In this document: in pieces, positions 1 to 10,544 of the stretch
Layout: the number at the start of each line of letters is the position of its first letter
Position numbering within the stretch: position 1 is the first letter of the stretch
Source: Petaurus breviceps papuanus
Taxonomy: Eukaryota > Chordata > Mammalia > Diprotodontia > Petauridae
NCBI GenBank assembly: GCA_028583685.1
Contig: JAMXIF010001164.1
Span: 7,834,303 to 7,898,302, forward strand
Direction: 5' to 3'
DNA length: 64,000 bases
Translations under genes and position numbers: made by a program
Notes under the pieces: model-generated
What the model was told of the DNA's origin: nothing
Seen by the model: only the letters and a program-made list of their open reading frames with translations
Database searches by the model: none

Positions 1-506
1 TCCCTGGATGAACTGAGTCTTTACCGAGAATTGTAAGTGATATTAGGGAATACCCAATGGGGACTTTGGAATGCTATTATTTACCTGCTTGAATTAATAC
101 CTTTCAAAATGTTATTTTAAAATGTTCCACAAAACTTACCACTCAGTGTGTTGTATTCCATATTCTTGAAAGANNNNNNNNNNGTGGTGGAAAAAATGGC
201 AGCCCATTAGGATGCCCTGTATTAGAGTTTCCTAAGTGTCTGTAATAGATTCTTTTGGGGATGGGGGTGGAGAACTCAAGGAAGATATAGGAAAACTCTG
301 AAAGATAAAGGGAGATATATCTGAGCCAAGCGTCACAGAGAAATTAATGGAGGGTAATTTAGAATAGGGGCAACATCATTGCATCACTGGGTGGGTGGAG
401 AACCTGGGATGACAAACCAATAAGAGAAAATAGGTCTTCTGGTGGGGATAATCTTTTGAGTTGTGGAAGGAAGGAGAAGGGAAGGGGGAAGGAGGAGGGG
501 GGAAAA
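1..506. other. unassigned AT-rich sequence
   Basis: Apart from the N gap I see no repeat family, exon or RNA gene here. A purine-rich stretch (about 466-505) directly precedes the MIR and is probably simple low complexity. Confidence 0.4.
174..183. other. assembly gap of 10 N
   Basis: Ten consecutive undetermined bases. The true gap length is unknown, since a run of 10 N is a common placeholder. Confidence 0.99.
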
Positions 507-750
507 GCATTTATTAAGTGCCTACTGTTTGCCAAACACTGTGCTAAGCAATTTACAAATATTATCTCATTTGATCCTCACAAAACTCTTGGAAGTAGGT
601 GCTATTATTATCCCCGTTTTACAGTTGAGGAAGTTGAGGCAGACAGAGGTCAAATAACTTGCCCAGGATCACATAGCTCATAAATACTGGAGGATGGATT
701 TGCATTCAGCTCTTCTTGACTCCAGGTCCAATTCTCTATCACATAAGGCA
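507..750 (-). mobile_element. MIR SINE, antisense
   Basis: Antisense MIR reads from its 3' side (growth of the 'catttattaagtgcctact' motif, 'atctcatttgatcctcacaa', 'ttttacagttgaggaa') into the core and tRNA-like head ('cttgcccaggatcacatagc', 'ctccaggtccaattctctat'). Nearly full length and considerably diverged. Frames over it are not genes. Confidence 0.85.
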
Positions 751-844
751 CTTTAATGGGTAGAATTTATTCAGGTAATGGGGGCAATCAGAGTTATACT
801 ATCTACTTGACATGGTCATTATGAGGAGAGTCCTTTTTATTTTG

Positions 845-1060
845 GACGTATGACTTGATTTCCTTGCAATAGGAGATCCCCCATGACAGAATTCCTTGTT
901 GCTCTGGGACTCGAAGTTTTGAAGAATTGCCTGGGGGCATGGAGGACTTAATTGGCCTATAGAGCCAGATTTCCACAGCCAGAATGTGTCATGCTTGAAT
1001 CTAGGTTTTCCTGACTCTAAGCTCAGCTTTCTATCCACTATACCATACTGCTTCTTTGCC
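845..1060 (-). mobile_element. degenerate MIR-like SINE, antisense
   Basis: The right half has the antisense SINE head signature: a 'gaatctaggttttcctgactc' like box followed by 'ctatccactataccatactgc'. The left half is too decayed to align by eye. Confidence 0.5.
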
Positions 1061-1939
1061 TTTTAAGTAAACTAGAAGAAATTAATGAAAATTTACAATC
1101 TTATTCACTAAAGGTTCCTACTCTGATCATCATGGCTTGAGTTGACTCTGTGTTCTAAAAGGTTGTCCCAGAAAACAGCCAGATCTGTTACGTTCTAAAT
1201 TAGAAAGGCTTTGTATATGGTTCATGGCAATAAAATGTGTCTTCTGTCTGAAGACCAGGCTAACTAAGGGCATAGATGCTTGTCATCAGGAGCTTGGCCC
1301 TGAGATGGTGAATTTGATGGCAGTGGGAGTTCTTGAAACAAATAATAATAAAAGAGACCCCTCAGTCTCATGTAGCCCCCTTCTTCTGCAATGACATTGG
1401 TAGGAAAAGATGCTAAAAATAATCACATGGTCTTTTGGAACATGTGCAAACTCTAATTCAAGTGTGAGATCTTTGTCCAGTAACACAGTTAACATACTTT
1501 TGGAGGCACTCAACTGCATCCATATTGATATTTTATAGAAATAAAATCAGAAGACACAATGAATTTGAAGCTAAGTGATAGAGAGGACTTGCAGGTTTTC
1601 CTCACAGAGGGGAAAAAAGAATTGGGTGAGCCAGTTTCATTTTGCACTCAATAAGAAATATTATATCTGGGCTACTTATAAGATAATGTATCTAGAGTTA
1701 TAAGGAATGTGTGGAAATAAATATCATCATGAATCTAATTATGGCCTGTGTGCTAACATATCTGCACCAGGTAAAATATAGAAATTCTATGGAGAATTTG
1801 ATAAGAGTCTCCAACCAAGTCAACAAAAGCATTGGTACTTGGTAATCTCCATGTGAAGATAGCCAAAGGAAAGGAGAAGAATACTGGACAGTAGAATTCA
1901 GAATTCAGAATAAAAAAGACTTGTAGATTATTCAGAAGC
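1061..1939. other. unassigned sequence
   Basis: About 0.9 kb of AT-rich sequence. I recognise no repeat, exon or RNA gene. The longest open frame is 77 codons without recognisable content. Confidence 0.4.
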
Positions 1940-2560
1940 TTCATGCATTTGTAGCATAAATGCTTCCTTTAGAGAGACTATATGGAACATGAAGAACCTA
2001 GAACATCTTTACAAGAAATTGAAATTGATCATATTTTAGTAGGGAAAAAAAGTGATCATTGCAGAATCAGCAATCTTTATGGAGTCAAACTATCAACTTG
2101 TTAGAACAAATGTCAATGAAAAATTGCTTAAAGAGTATAGAGTGGAAGAAGAGATGTTACTTGTAAAATTACAATGACTTTAACCCAACTTATTCAAACA
2201 AGTTATTTCTGAAAAAATGGGAAATAATAAGGGTAAAGATGTGGGCTTTGGTTGTCACTATTTCTTAGAGAAGTTGATATTTATATATTCACTGTAAAGG
2301 AGGTCAAAAGAACTCAAGAAAACAGTTGATTCTCTTTGACAAACAAAAGGCTCATGGCAGCCAAGGGTAGCACAGGCTTAGAGAGTGAGCTTATTTGTAA
2401 ATAATTCCTGTGGAGGAAGAGTTAAGTGGCCAAAAATAATGGAGAGGAAAAAGAGCCCCCCAAAAGTCTGGTCTGAGAACCAATAAACCAGTCCATCTTG
2501 AGAGCATTTACAGATTAAACTGAAAGATGAACAGCAAGTGGACACAGCATGGAACATATT
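1940..2560 (+). mobile_element. RTE-type LINE fragment
   Basis: Sense fragment resembling the endonuclease to reverse-transcriptase linker of marsupial RTE LINEs: 'gaaattgatcatattttag' (EIDHIL) followed by a box like the RTE 'DHRLLRAK' segment near 2095-2125. The stretch at 2352-2398 (ATGGCAGCCAAGGGTAGCAC onward) aligns well with 8177-8225 in a second copy in this window, which supports a shared repeat. Many stops, so it is an old remnant. The family name is from memory. Confidence 0.5.
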
Positions 2561-2666
2561 TATTGATCTAAACTATAATAACATTTTCATGAGAGTCTGA
2601 GACATTAGTGACTAAGACACTAGGGACATTAGTGTCTAATTATAAATGATAATAGAATGATGTCAT

Positions 2667-2820
2667 TGATGTAGTCGATAGAGTGTTGGATATAGAGTCA
2701 GAAGGACCAGACATCAGTATTCCTTCAATGCTTGTTAGCTTTGAAATAATAGGCAATAGTTTCACTTAAATTTTCTGAACTTCAACTTCCTCACTTGTGA
2801 AATGAAGGTGATAATTAGAC
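2667..2820 (+). mobile_element. MIR SINE, sense
   Basis: Sense SINE head ('gatagagtgttggatataga', 'gtcagaaggaccagacatca') passing to 'ctgaacttcaacttcctcac' and 'tgtgaaatgaaggtgataat', the usual MIR order. Confidence 0.75.
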
Positions 2821-2821
2821 A

Positions 2822-2930
2822 ATTATCTGGAATTTATTAAGTGCTGGCTATGTGTTAGGTATGGAGAGATAAAGACCAAAAGAGAAATAATTCCTGCTCT
2901 CCAAGGATTTACATTCTGGGGTGGGGGTGG
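2822..2930. repeat. old interspersed repeat 'X' copy
   Basis: Contains the string family 'tttattaagtgctggctatg' – 'gtatggagagataaagacca' – 'tcctgctctccaaggattta'. The same order (abundance phrase, 'ggggatacaaa', 'ccctgccctcaaggagctcac') recurs at least seven more times in the window. I cannot name the family with certainty; an L2- or MIR-related unit is likely. Confidence 0.5.
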
Positions 2931-3649
2931 GGAGAGGCCACTGTATGAATAAAAATGATTAAAAACAAAATATAATTGAAATAAATGCGATGCAGTTTTT
3001 GAGGGGTAACCAATAACAACTGGAGGAATCAGAAAAGGCCTTTTATCAACCTCATGGGGTTGTTGTTGAACTCAAATGAGATGATGTTTGCAACCATAGC
3101 ACATTGTATACATATCAGCTTCGTTTAGAGAAAATGAGACAATGTCTGTGAAAACACTTTGCAAGCCTTACTGTGTGATTTATGCACTGACTACTATTAA
3201 TGACCATAATTGGACTTGCAAACCCTAGTACTAGATGGATGCTATACCAGGAAATGGAGATGACACTTAAGAAATAGAGTAGAGAAGAGCGGTTGCATCT
3301 GTTCAATCCCCCAGTGAAACCAGCACTAGAGGTGACATTTCAAAAGTCATTTTGGAATTGATTTTTAAACCTTCGATATCTTTATAAACTTAAATATCAA
3401 CAAACTTGAATGTTACCATGTACAAAAAAGTGGATAACATATGAAAGTGTGAATTTCTAATCTATACTTGCTTTTTAAAATTGGATATATTAAACTGAAT
3501 AATGGTAGTTCCAATGCTGCCCTACGTGTCTGTGTCCCTTTTTGAACTTCTGTTCTCTTATGTATATTTAAAAAAATTGTCCCTTTACATTTCTGTTGTC
3601 CATTTCTCATTAAAAAATTATATGTTGTTTAAATAATTCAGGATAAACT
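2931..3649. other. mostly unassigned sequence
   Basis: About 3040-3165 resembles a MIR 3' tail ('ggggttgttgttgaactcaa', 'atgagatgatgtttgcaacc'). The rest is AT-rich with no recognised feature. Confidence 0.35.
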
Positions 3650-4080
3650 CATTACTATTCTTTCTTCTTTTTTTATTATAAATTCTGATTTTAGCTTGGA
3701 TGGTTCAGTGATCTAACTTATTCCAGATAGCCGTTTAGAGATAACTCCTCATGTCAATAATGTCTTTTCCTGACTCTTAAAATGTAGTTGATTTTATTCT
3801 TTGTGCTGTTATTTGTTCTTTCCATATCCACTACGTAATAAATTCTTTTCTGAAAAAAACAAGTTCATGATAGAAAGTTATGAGGTTTCACTGTAATTTG
3901 CATGTCTTTGCCTATTTTAATTCTTTCTCCGGAAGAATACTTTCCTAGATACTTCACCCTTGGCTTTTTCTGCCTTTGTATTGAAGTCAACAAGCATCAG
4001 AATGTATGTTAGCTTGAGTTGGAGGGCCTTATCAAGTTCTTCACAGAATTGCCATACTATTTAACTTTCAGCAACATGTA
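3650..4080 (-). mobile_element. RTE-type LINE fragment, antisense
   Basis: The right part, 3920-4080, reads like antisense RTE endonuclease sequence ('tttgtattgaagtcaacaag', 'gtatgttagcttgagttgga', 'gggccttatcaagttcttca'). Orientation is opposite to the copies at 1940 and 8165. The assignment is from memory of marsupial RTE and is moderate. Confidence 0.45.
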
Positions 4081-4617
4081 TTGATGTTCAAGTTTCAATT
4101 CTTTTCATAGTGTTTCTTTTGAAAATATTCATTATTAATACTAAGTGATGAAAATGTCTCATGAAATAGTATTTCTTGTAGAGTTGAGGTATATGATAAA
4201 TTAAAAAATTATATTCATTTTGCCAACACCTTTCTTTTTCTCTCCAAAGAATGCCTGCAACCACCCTTCCATTAGACTTTAGCTTCTTTCTTCTAGTTTC
4301 ATTTTGTGAACCCTCAGGGCTGTTGTTGCCCTCATCTTGCTTCCCATCCAAAAAGGAGCTGATGTCAAAAGCCTCTAGACTGCCATCTGTACCTCCTGGG
4401 TTGCCTGGGCAGGACTTTCTCTTCTAGTTCCCTTACCTCACTCTTCCCTTCTACTTTCCCTTTTTCTCTTTCCTTACCTGGTAGAGATGAGCTACCTTTC
4501 CTCAGGGGTCCTAGTGACTACATCCAAGAGAAATGAAAGACTAGCTCTTGGTCTTGGGGGATTATACCAGATTCGGTTTCAATTGTTCTCTTAGGAGTTC
4601 AGCTACCGTAAACATTG
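4081..4617. other. unassigned sequence
   Basis: No recognisable repeat or exon. A pyrimidine-rich stretch (4405-4480) is noted. The antisense 87-codon frame over 4088-4351 lacks any domain signature. Confidence 0.35.
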
Positions 4618-4800
4618 GGGGTAACTAGGTGGCAGAGTAAGAATGCCAGCCATGGCGTCACTAAGACCCGAGTTCAAATCCCATTTCAGATAGTCACTAG
4701 CTGTGTCACATGGCCAAGTTTCATCTTCTCTGTCCTAGCTGTGGCTCAGTGTCTAATAAAACGAGATTTTCCAGGGCTTGAGAGTCTGGATGAACAGTCC
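4618..4800 (+). mobile_element. MIR-like SINE, sense, degenerate
   Basis: Starts with the tRNA-like head 'gggggtaactaggtggcaga', includes 'gacccgagttcaaatcccat' (B-box-like) and then 'tcactagctgtgtcacatgg'. The tail is short and degraded. Confidence 0.65.
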
Positions 4801-5097
4801 TCTTAATACAAATGTTCTTACACTCTGTAGGCAGGGGTATGCTGGTAAATGGTTGACAATCAGTACTTCAGTAAAAAGTATAATCATCACACACTTTAAA
4901 ATTTAACCTGCATTTTAACATCACTTTTTTTTTTAAAGTGTAAGCAATTCACAAAATAATAAATCAAGTCCTGATTTGCGGCTGAGGCATAAATAGTCAC
5001 ACTGAAATTTTACCAACCTGTAGCCTTTTTTAACAGGCTCTAGCACACACCTGATACCAGGTAAAAATGATTCCTAAGGAGATTAAAAAGTCGTACT

Positions 5098-5345
5098 TGT
5101 TGTTGTTCAGTCATTTTCAATCATGTCAGACTCTTCATGACCCCATTTGGGGTTTTCTTGGCAGAGATGCTGGAGTGGTTTTCCATTTCTCTCTCCATAT
5201 CATTTTATAGAGGAGCAAACTGAGGCAAACAGGGTTAAGTGACTTTCCCAGGGTTGCACAGTTAATAAGTGTCTGAGACTGGAGTTGGACTCAGGAAATT
5301 GAGTCTTCCTGACTCCAGACCCAGCACTCTATCACTGACTCACCT
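5098..5345 (-). mobile_element. MAR1-like SINE, antisense, near full length
   Basis: Antisense copy. The RTE-type tail lies at the left ('ttgttgttcagtcattttca', 'gactcttcatgaccccattt', 'ggggttttcttggcagagat'), followed by the core ('gaggagcaaactgaggcaaa', 'gggttaagtgactttcccag') and the tRNA-like head at the right ('cttcctgactccagacccag', 'cactctatcactgactcacc'). Confidence 0.85.
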
Positions 5346-5359
5346 ATATATCTTTCTAT

Positions 5360-5537
5360 TTATTTTGTTTGTTTTGTTTTGTGTGCTTTTTGGAGGGGAG
5401 AATGCAGGGCAATTGGGGTTAAGTTTATTGCCCAAGGTCTCATGGCTAGTAAGTGTTGTGTCTGAGGCCTCATTTGAATTCAGGTTCTCCTGACTCCAGG
5501 GCCAGTGCTCTCTGATCACTGCACCACTACCTATCTA
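5360..5537 (-). mobile_element. tRNA-derived SINE (WSINE1/WALLSI-like), antisense
   Basis: T/G-rich tail followed by 'gcagggcaattggggttaag', 'cccaaggtctcatggctagt', 'ttcaggttctcctgactcca', 'gggccagtgctctctgatca'. It sits immediately 3' of the MAR1 copy. Confidence 0.85.
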
Positions 5538-5849
5538 TTAAAAAAGTAATTCACAGAAAGATAAAAATGGATAAAAAACACCAGCAATGTTGTTTAAAGC
5601 AATGCACAAGAGAGTTGTCTGGCATTCCAAGAACTCTCTATGAGTGTCCTAGACATGATTTTAATCCTTCTTGTCCAAAGGACCTAAGCTGTGTCCCAAA
5701 TTATTTACCTGGGGGCAAAGTTAACTCAGGCCAACTTGATACCTTCTTCCATAGCAAATGTCTTGCCCCTCCTCTAGTTTCCCACACTTGGTGCCATGGT
5801 AATATGAAGAATTAAGTAAAGAGTCTACCCTTGCACTACTTTCGCGGAC

Positions 5850-5995
5850 CATAGCACTATTTAACCTCATTTCCTTATTTATTAAATGGAGATAATAATA
5901 GAATCTACCTCACAGGGGGTGTTGTGGGGAACAAATGAGATGTAAAAAATTTGGAAACCTTAAAGTGCTAAATAAATATTAGTTGTTTGTTTGTT
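5850..5995 (+). mobile_element. MIR 3' half, sense
   Basis: 'tttaacctcatttccttatt', 'aaatggagataataatagaa', 'ctacctcacagggggtgttg', then 'agtgctaaataaatattagt': the 3' core and tail of a MIR-class SINE without its head. Confidence 0.7.
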
Positions 5996-6599
5996 ATTAT
6001 ATAGGATAAAATGACTCATAAAATATGTCCCCAGGTCTCCTTAAGCATCAAATCAGGACTAAGGCTTAAAGAGTATGTAAAATGTAAAATTTCCTCAGAG
6101 CTGCTCTTGCACAGCATTTAGTCATAGTCAGCAAAAACATGGAAAATGAACTCTTTATGTAAATGAACCAAGATTAACAAAGACCTCCACAAATGCACAA
6201 CGAAGGATCTGTATAACAGATGTAGAAAGTGCTAGTGAAAAAAAAAATCTCCATTTTCTGGTAGAGCTGAGGGAAAAGGGGGAAAAAAGACTCTTTAGCT
6301 TCTTTCCAGTGCAGCCAATTGATAAAAAGGGTCCATGACTATTTGTTCCTGTTATGCTTCCTTGGTGAACCTATTCTTCTCTACACTTCCTCTCATCTTG
6401 AGTCCCTACTGCCTTTATCATGTCATTGATGACACCCAGTCAGGTCTTAGTCTTAGATCATTCCCACCATATTCCACTTTGTTCCTATTCATGCGCTGCT
6501 AAATGAAGGTGGAGAAAATCATGTAATTGTCCTGAATGAGTATCCTACAAATTTATGTTACATAAACTCAATAATCTATCACTATTGCTAGACAATCCT
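5996..6599. other. unassigned sequence
   Basis: No repeat, exon or RNA gene recognised in these 0.6 kb. Confidence 0.4.
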
Positions 6600-6829
6600 A
6601 CTATACTTTCCTGATTAACTTGCTGTCCTAGTTTCCTATTCACCAGAATGATTTTTCCAAATGTTTTTGCTCTTCCTCAAACATTTCATGGCTCCCCCTC
6701 CCATCACCTTCTCTATGGAGAAGCTTGTCTCATATTTTACCGAAAAAAATTAAGATCATTCACTGAGAGCTCCTTCCTTGCTGCTAATCTTGCATCACTC
6801 AGATGCCAACCCACCCCACACAGGAATAT
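6600..6829 (-). mobile_element. L2 LINE 3' fragment, antisense (target of the L1 at 6842)
   Basis: Weakly matches the antisense L2 3' region as seen at 35280-35360 and 36120-36260 ('gatttttccaaatgtttttg', 'catggctccccctcccatca'). The L1 at 6842-7366 is inserted at its right edge. Confidence 0.4.
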
Positions 6830-6841
6830 ATCAAATTACTT

Positions 6842-7366
6842 TCTTTTTTTAAAAATAAAATTTATTATTGATTTATTTTTAAGATTCATTTTTAACAAAA
6901 AATTTGAGCTTCAATTTTCTTCTTCCCTTCAGTCCTTTCCCCATCCATTGAGAAGCCAAGCATTATCATCTTCATTATATATGTAAAATCATGCAAAATA
7001 TATGTCCATGTGAGCCAAGTTGCAAAAAAGCAAGAAAAACAAAGTGAAAAAATATGCTTTAATCTTCATGTAAAGTTCATCTGTTTTCTCTCTGGAGGTG
7101 GATAGCATTTTTCATGAGTCCATCAGAGTTGTCTTGAATCTTTGCATTGATTAGAGTAGCTAAGTCTTTCACAGTTGATGATCATTACAATATGGTTGTG
7201 ATTGTATACAATGTTCCCCTGGTTCTCCTCACTTCACTTTGCATCAGTTCATAAAAGTCTTCCCAGGTTTTTTCCTCAAACCATCCTGCTTTCCATTTTT
7301 CATACTACAATTGTATTCTACCACAAACATATACTGCAATTTGTTCATTCCCCAATTGATGGACAT
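6842..7366 (-). mobile_element. L1 LINE, 5'-truncated, antisense, with TSD
   Basis: A 525-bp antisense L1 3' end. T-rich left end (the poly-A tail), 3' UTR, then the antisense C-terminal ORF2 coding tail (7215-7366: the 'cttcactttgcatcagttca' block and 'catatactgcaatttgttca'). It is bracketed by an exact 13-bp target-site duplication, tatcaaattactt, at 6829-6841 and 7367-7379. A textbook 5'-truncated retrotransposition product. Confidence 0.9.
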
Positions 7367-7541
7367 TATCAAATTACTTCTTAATCTTGTGGTTGGGGTT
7401 ACAGTTTATAGCAGGAATGTCAAGATTGATATGATTGTTTCAATAGCAATATATCCACTCAATGATCACTGGACAAGGATCTCATTTAGAGTAACAATTG
7501 TCAAGTTAAAATTTGTTGATGATCTAAAGACTGTGTGTTTC

Positions 7542-7724
7542 TTGGTTTGTTTGTTTGTTTTTTTTTTGCTTTTTTGGAGGGCAATTGGGTTTAAGTAACT
7601 TGCCCGAGGTCACACGGCTAAGTTTTTTGTTTGTGTGTGTTAAGTGTCTGAGGCTGGATCCGAACTCAGGTCCTCCTAACTCCAGGGCCAGCACTTTACT
7701 CACTGAGCCACTTAGCTGCCCCCG
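7542..7724 (-). mobile_element. tRNA-derived SINE, antisense, with TSD
   Basis: Poly-T/G tail, 'ggagggcaattgggtttaag', 'cttgcccgaggtcacacggc', a T/G-rich internal stretch at 7622-7640, then 'ctccagggccagcactttac' and 'ccacttagctgccccc'. An exact 14-bp TSD, agactgtgtgtttc, lies at 7528-7541 and 7725-7738, so this is a relatively young insertion. Confidence 0.95.
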
Positions 7725-8164
7725 AGACTGTGTGTTTCCTAGCATCCCATGTTCCTATTCTCAAACTTCTTTGTTTCATGAGCTGTTGTGGCCAAAAATT
7801 ACATATATAAATAATTCATCCCTAGGTGGCCAGCCTTTTGGTGATGTACTTCTCTGTGGTTATCCAGACTAGTCCTCAGAAAACAGACTTAGAATTTTCC
7901 TGAATCCTTACTCAAAGATGTCATAGAATGGCAGAACTTGTCAGAACCTATGCTTCAGTGGTACAGCTTTCAAACCAAGGGTCACCTCCACACCACATTG
8001 AAACATCAGAGTAGGAGCTTGTGGGACAACCAAAAATGACACCAATATTGATAGCAATAATTTTAATTCATGAGTTAAAACATTGTAAATTAATAGGTCA
8101 CAAAAGAATATGATAAAACACAATAAAACAAACAAACCTAGAAAAGTGCCTTAGTCAGCAAACA

Positions 8165-8716
8165 TTTAACTTCTTTGAGAAATGGAGATGGCTGCCAAAG
8201 GCAACGCTAGGTTAGAATATAAACTTATGTGTAAAATCTCATAAAAAAGGATGATAACTAATTATGAGTAGTATTATCTTTTAAAGCAGAGTAGTAGAAG
8301 CTAAAAACATTTAAAATTAAGCTTGGCAAGATATCAACAAATCAAAGAACTAAAGAGAAGTGTCACACAGAGGACAATGGAAAAAACAGTGGGAGTAATC
8401 AGGCTGAAACGCTTAACAAAAAATTCTGAAGAGAAACAGTAGTAAAGGATGTCATTAAGAAATTGTAAGACTGAAAGACAAGATGAAAAGCGAGGGATGA
8501 CAGGGGCATATTGTCAATGTTCTTTCAGTTCTATCACCCTTGTAGTTATGGAAGAAATTCAGGAAAAACTCCAGCATGTTGGGTGTACCCCTTGTGGTTA
8601 ACTTTCCAGGGAATGTGGATAAAAGTCAGAAATGATGGGCAGGCATGGATATATTGTAATCCGCATTGTTGGAAAAAGCTTCGTATCAATGAGATCATAG
8701 ATCTATTGTAATATTT
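8165..8716 (+). mobile_element. RTE-type LINE 3' region, sense
   Basis: The left end (8177-8225, ATGGCTGCCAAAGGCAACGC onward) matches 2352-2398 in the other sense RTE copy. The right end has the RTE 3' signature as I remember it: 'ggatatattgtaatccgcat', 'tgttggaaaaagcttcgtat', then 'caatgagatcatagatctat' and 'tgtaatattt'. 5'-truncated and full of stops. Confidence 0.5.
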
Positions 8717-9012
8717 ACTTTGAAACTCTTTATTCAATTTTTTTGGGTTCATCATTGTAACTGTTCCTTACTACTCTCATGATTTATCCCATCCCCCAAA
8801 TAAAAGCCTTCCTTTGTAAAAAGTAAATGTAATCAAGCAAAACAATCCCACACATTGGCCATGTCTGAGAATGTGTGTCTCATTCAGCAATTCTGCTCTG
8901 TCACCTCTCTTATTATTGCTCTGATGAGTGGTTTTAGGTCTTTCAGAATTATTTCTTTTGTGATGTTGTAGTCATTTTATGATTGTTTTGGTTCTTTTTT
9001 CTTCACTCTGCA
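8717..9012 (-). mobile_element. L1 3' end, antisense
   Basis: Antisense L1 3' region: 'cattggccatgtctgagaat', 'gtgtctcattcagcaattct', 'cttcactctgcatcagttca'. The same block recurs at 34350-34420. It ends abruptly at about 9012, where plus-strand ORF2 sequence begins. Confidence 0.7.
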
Positions 9013-9838
9013 TCAGTTCATACAAAACCAGATGGACTGACAAATTGTACCAAACACTTAAGGAACAATTGATTCCAGTACTATATAAACTATTTGGGAA
9101 AATAGACAAAGAAGTCCTTTCAAATTCCCTTTATGATACAAATATGGTGCTGATACCTAAATCAGGGAGAGCAAAAACAGAAAAAGAAAACAGACAGATT
9201 TCACTAATGAATATTGATACAAACATTTTAAATAAAATACTAGCAAGGAGATTATAGTAAAATATCACAAAGATCATATATAAGCAGGTGGGATTTATAG
9301 AAGGATTGTAAGACTGGCTTAGTATTAGGAAAATTATCAGCATCATTTACCATTTCAATAACAAAACCAACATTAATTGTATGATCATCTCAGTAGATAC
9401 AGAAAATGCTCTTGACAAAATACAATACTTATTGCTATTAAAAACACTAAAAAGCACAGGAATAAATGGGTATTGCCTTAAAATGATGAGTAGTATCTAT
9501 CTAAAACCATCTGCAAGCATTATCTATAATGGGAATAAACTAGAAGCCTTCTCAGTAAGATTGAATGAAGCCAGGATTCCATTATTACCACTATTATTTA
9601 ATATTGTATTAGAAATGCTAACTGTTGGGGGTGGCTAGGTGGCTCAGTGAATAAATAGAGCATCGGCCTTGGAGTCAGGAGGACCTGAGTTCAAATCTGA
9701 CCTCAGACATTTAACACAAAAACTAGCCATGTGACCTTGGGCCAAATCACTTAACCCCAATTGCCCTCCAAAAAAGCAAAAAAAAGAAATGCTAACTGCA
9801 GCAATAAAAGAAGAAAAAAGTTTAAAATAATTTTTCTT
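9013..9838 (+). mobile_element. L1 ORF2 reverse-transcriptase fragment, sense
   Basis: Translates to the L1 ORF2 segment before and across the RT palm: [49 protein letters not shown] (frame at 8979-9257), then IISVDTENALDKIQ and PLLFNIVLEML (9381-9638); the conserved aspartate of the first catalytic box is kept. Several frame breaks separate the pieces. The coding match stops at about 9822 at 'aagaagaaaaa', the consensus point where the sense fragment at 16740 starts. A SINE is inserted at 9625. Confidence 0.85.
9625..9784 (+). mobile_element. tRNA-derived SINE, sense, with TSD
   Basis: 'gggggtggctaggtggctca' head, 'gagttcaaatctgacctcag', 'actagccatgtgaccttggg', 'ttaaccccaattgccctcca' and an A-rich 'aaaaaagcaaaaaa' tail. 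The exact 14-bp TSD agaaatgctaactg lies at 9611-9624 and 9785-9798 and interrupts the L1 ORF2 reading. A complete young copy. Confidence 0.97.
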
Positions 9839-10080
9839 GCTTTTTTTGCAATATGGCTAATATGCAAATACATTTTACATGATTTCACTAATGCATATTG
9901 TTGATATATAGTTGATATCATTTTACTTGCCTTCTCAGTAGGTGGAAAAGGAGAGAGGGGAGGGAGAGAATTTGGAACTCCAAATATAAAACAAAAAGAA
10001 TGCTAAAAGTAAATGAATAAATAAATACATGTATATACACACAAATATATACATATACCTATATATGTAAATACATGTTT
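9839..10080 (+). mobile_element. L1 3' UTR fragment, sense, plus A/T-rich tail
   Basis: 'ttttacttgccttctcagta', 'ggtggaaaaggagagagggg', 'agggagagaatttggaactc' is the sense form of the G-rich end of the marsupial L1 3' UTR; its antisense form is at 23535-23570 and 59220-59270. It is followed by an A-rich tail grading into a (TA/CATA)-rich microsatellite to about 10080. Confidence 0.7.
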
Positions 10081-10544
10081 GTTGAATCAAATGTTGAACT
10101 CCAATTACTTCAACTAAAATTGTTTTGGACCCACTTTAGGAAATAAAAGTTATAGACATTCTTAAAAAGGATACTGCTAAAATTAATAAAAAGTAGTTTT
10201 TCTAGTATTGAAGATGAGCACACATCCAACATTTATACTCTGTCTTGATTGCTTCTGTGACCAGGGCAGGCATTTAGAAAGCATCTGGACAGGGTGAGGG
10301 AAAAAATATGCATTCATAGCGTTTGGACCTGGAAAGGGTCTCATACATCATCCAATCCAATCCTGTTTTTACTCTGAGTACCCATTTGTTACCCCTTGAG
10401 ACAACGGGACGAATCAGAATCTAGAAATATGGACACCACAAAGCTACATATTAGCAAGTCAATCTAGAAAAAGATTTCTTATCCTTTCTTGTGTGAGGGG
10501 CCCCTTTGGAAATCTGGTGAACCCTATAGACTCCTGCTCAGAAT
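10081..10544. other. mostly unassigned; decayed repeat near the right end
   Basis: 10311-10400 resembles the weak MIR3-like phrase 'gacctggaaagggtctcata' – 'catcatccaatccaatcctg'. 10480-10544 ('tgtgtgaggggcccctttgg', 'aatctggtgaaccctataga') resembles an old repeat also seen in inverse form near 47283-47468. No exon recognised. Confidence 0.35.

Noticed and set aside
9625-9700. tRNA gene candidates in SINE heads (here and at 27171, 31950 and elsewhere)
   Set aside because: A/B-box-like parts belong to tRNA-derived SINEs flanked by TSDs and A-rich tails; no complete cloverleaf was seen.
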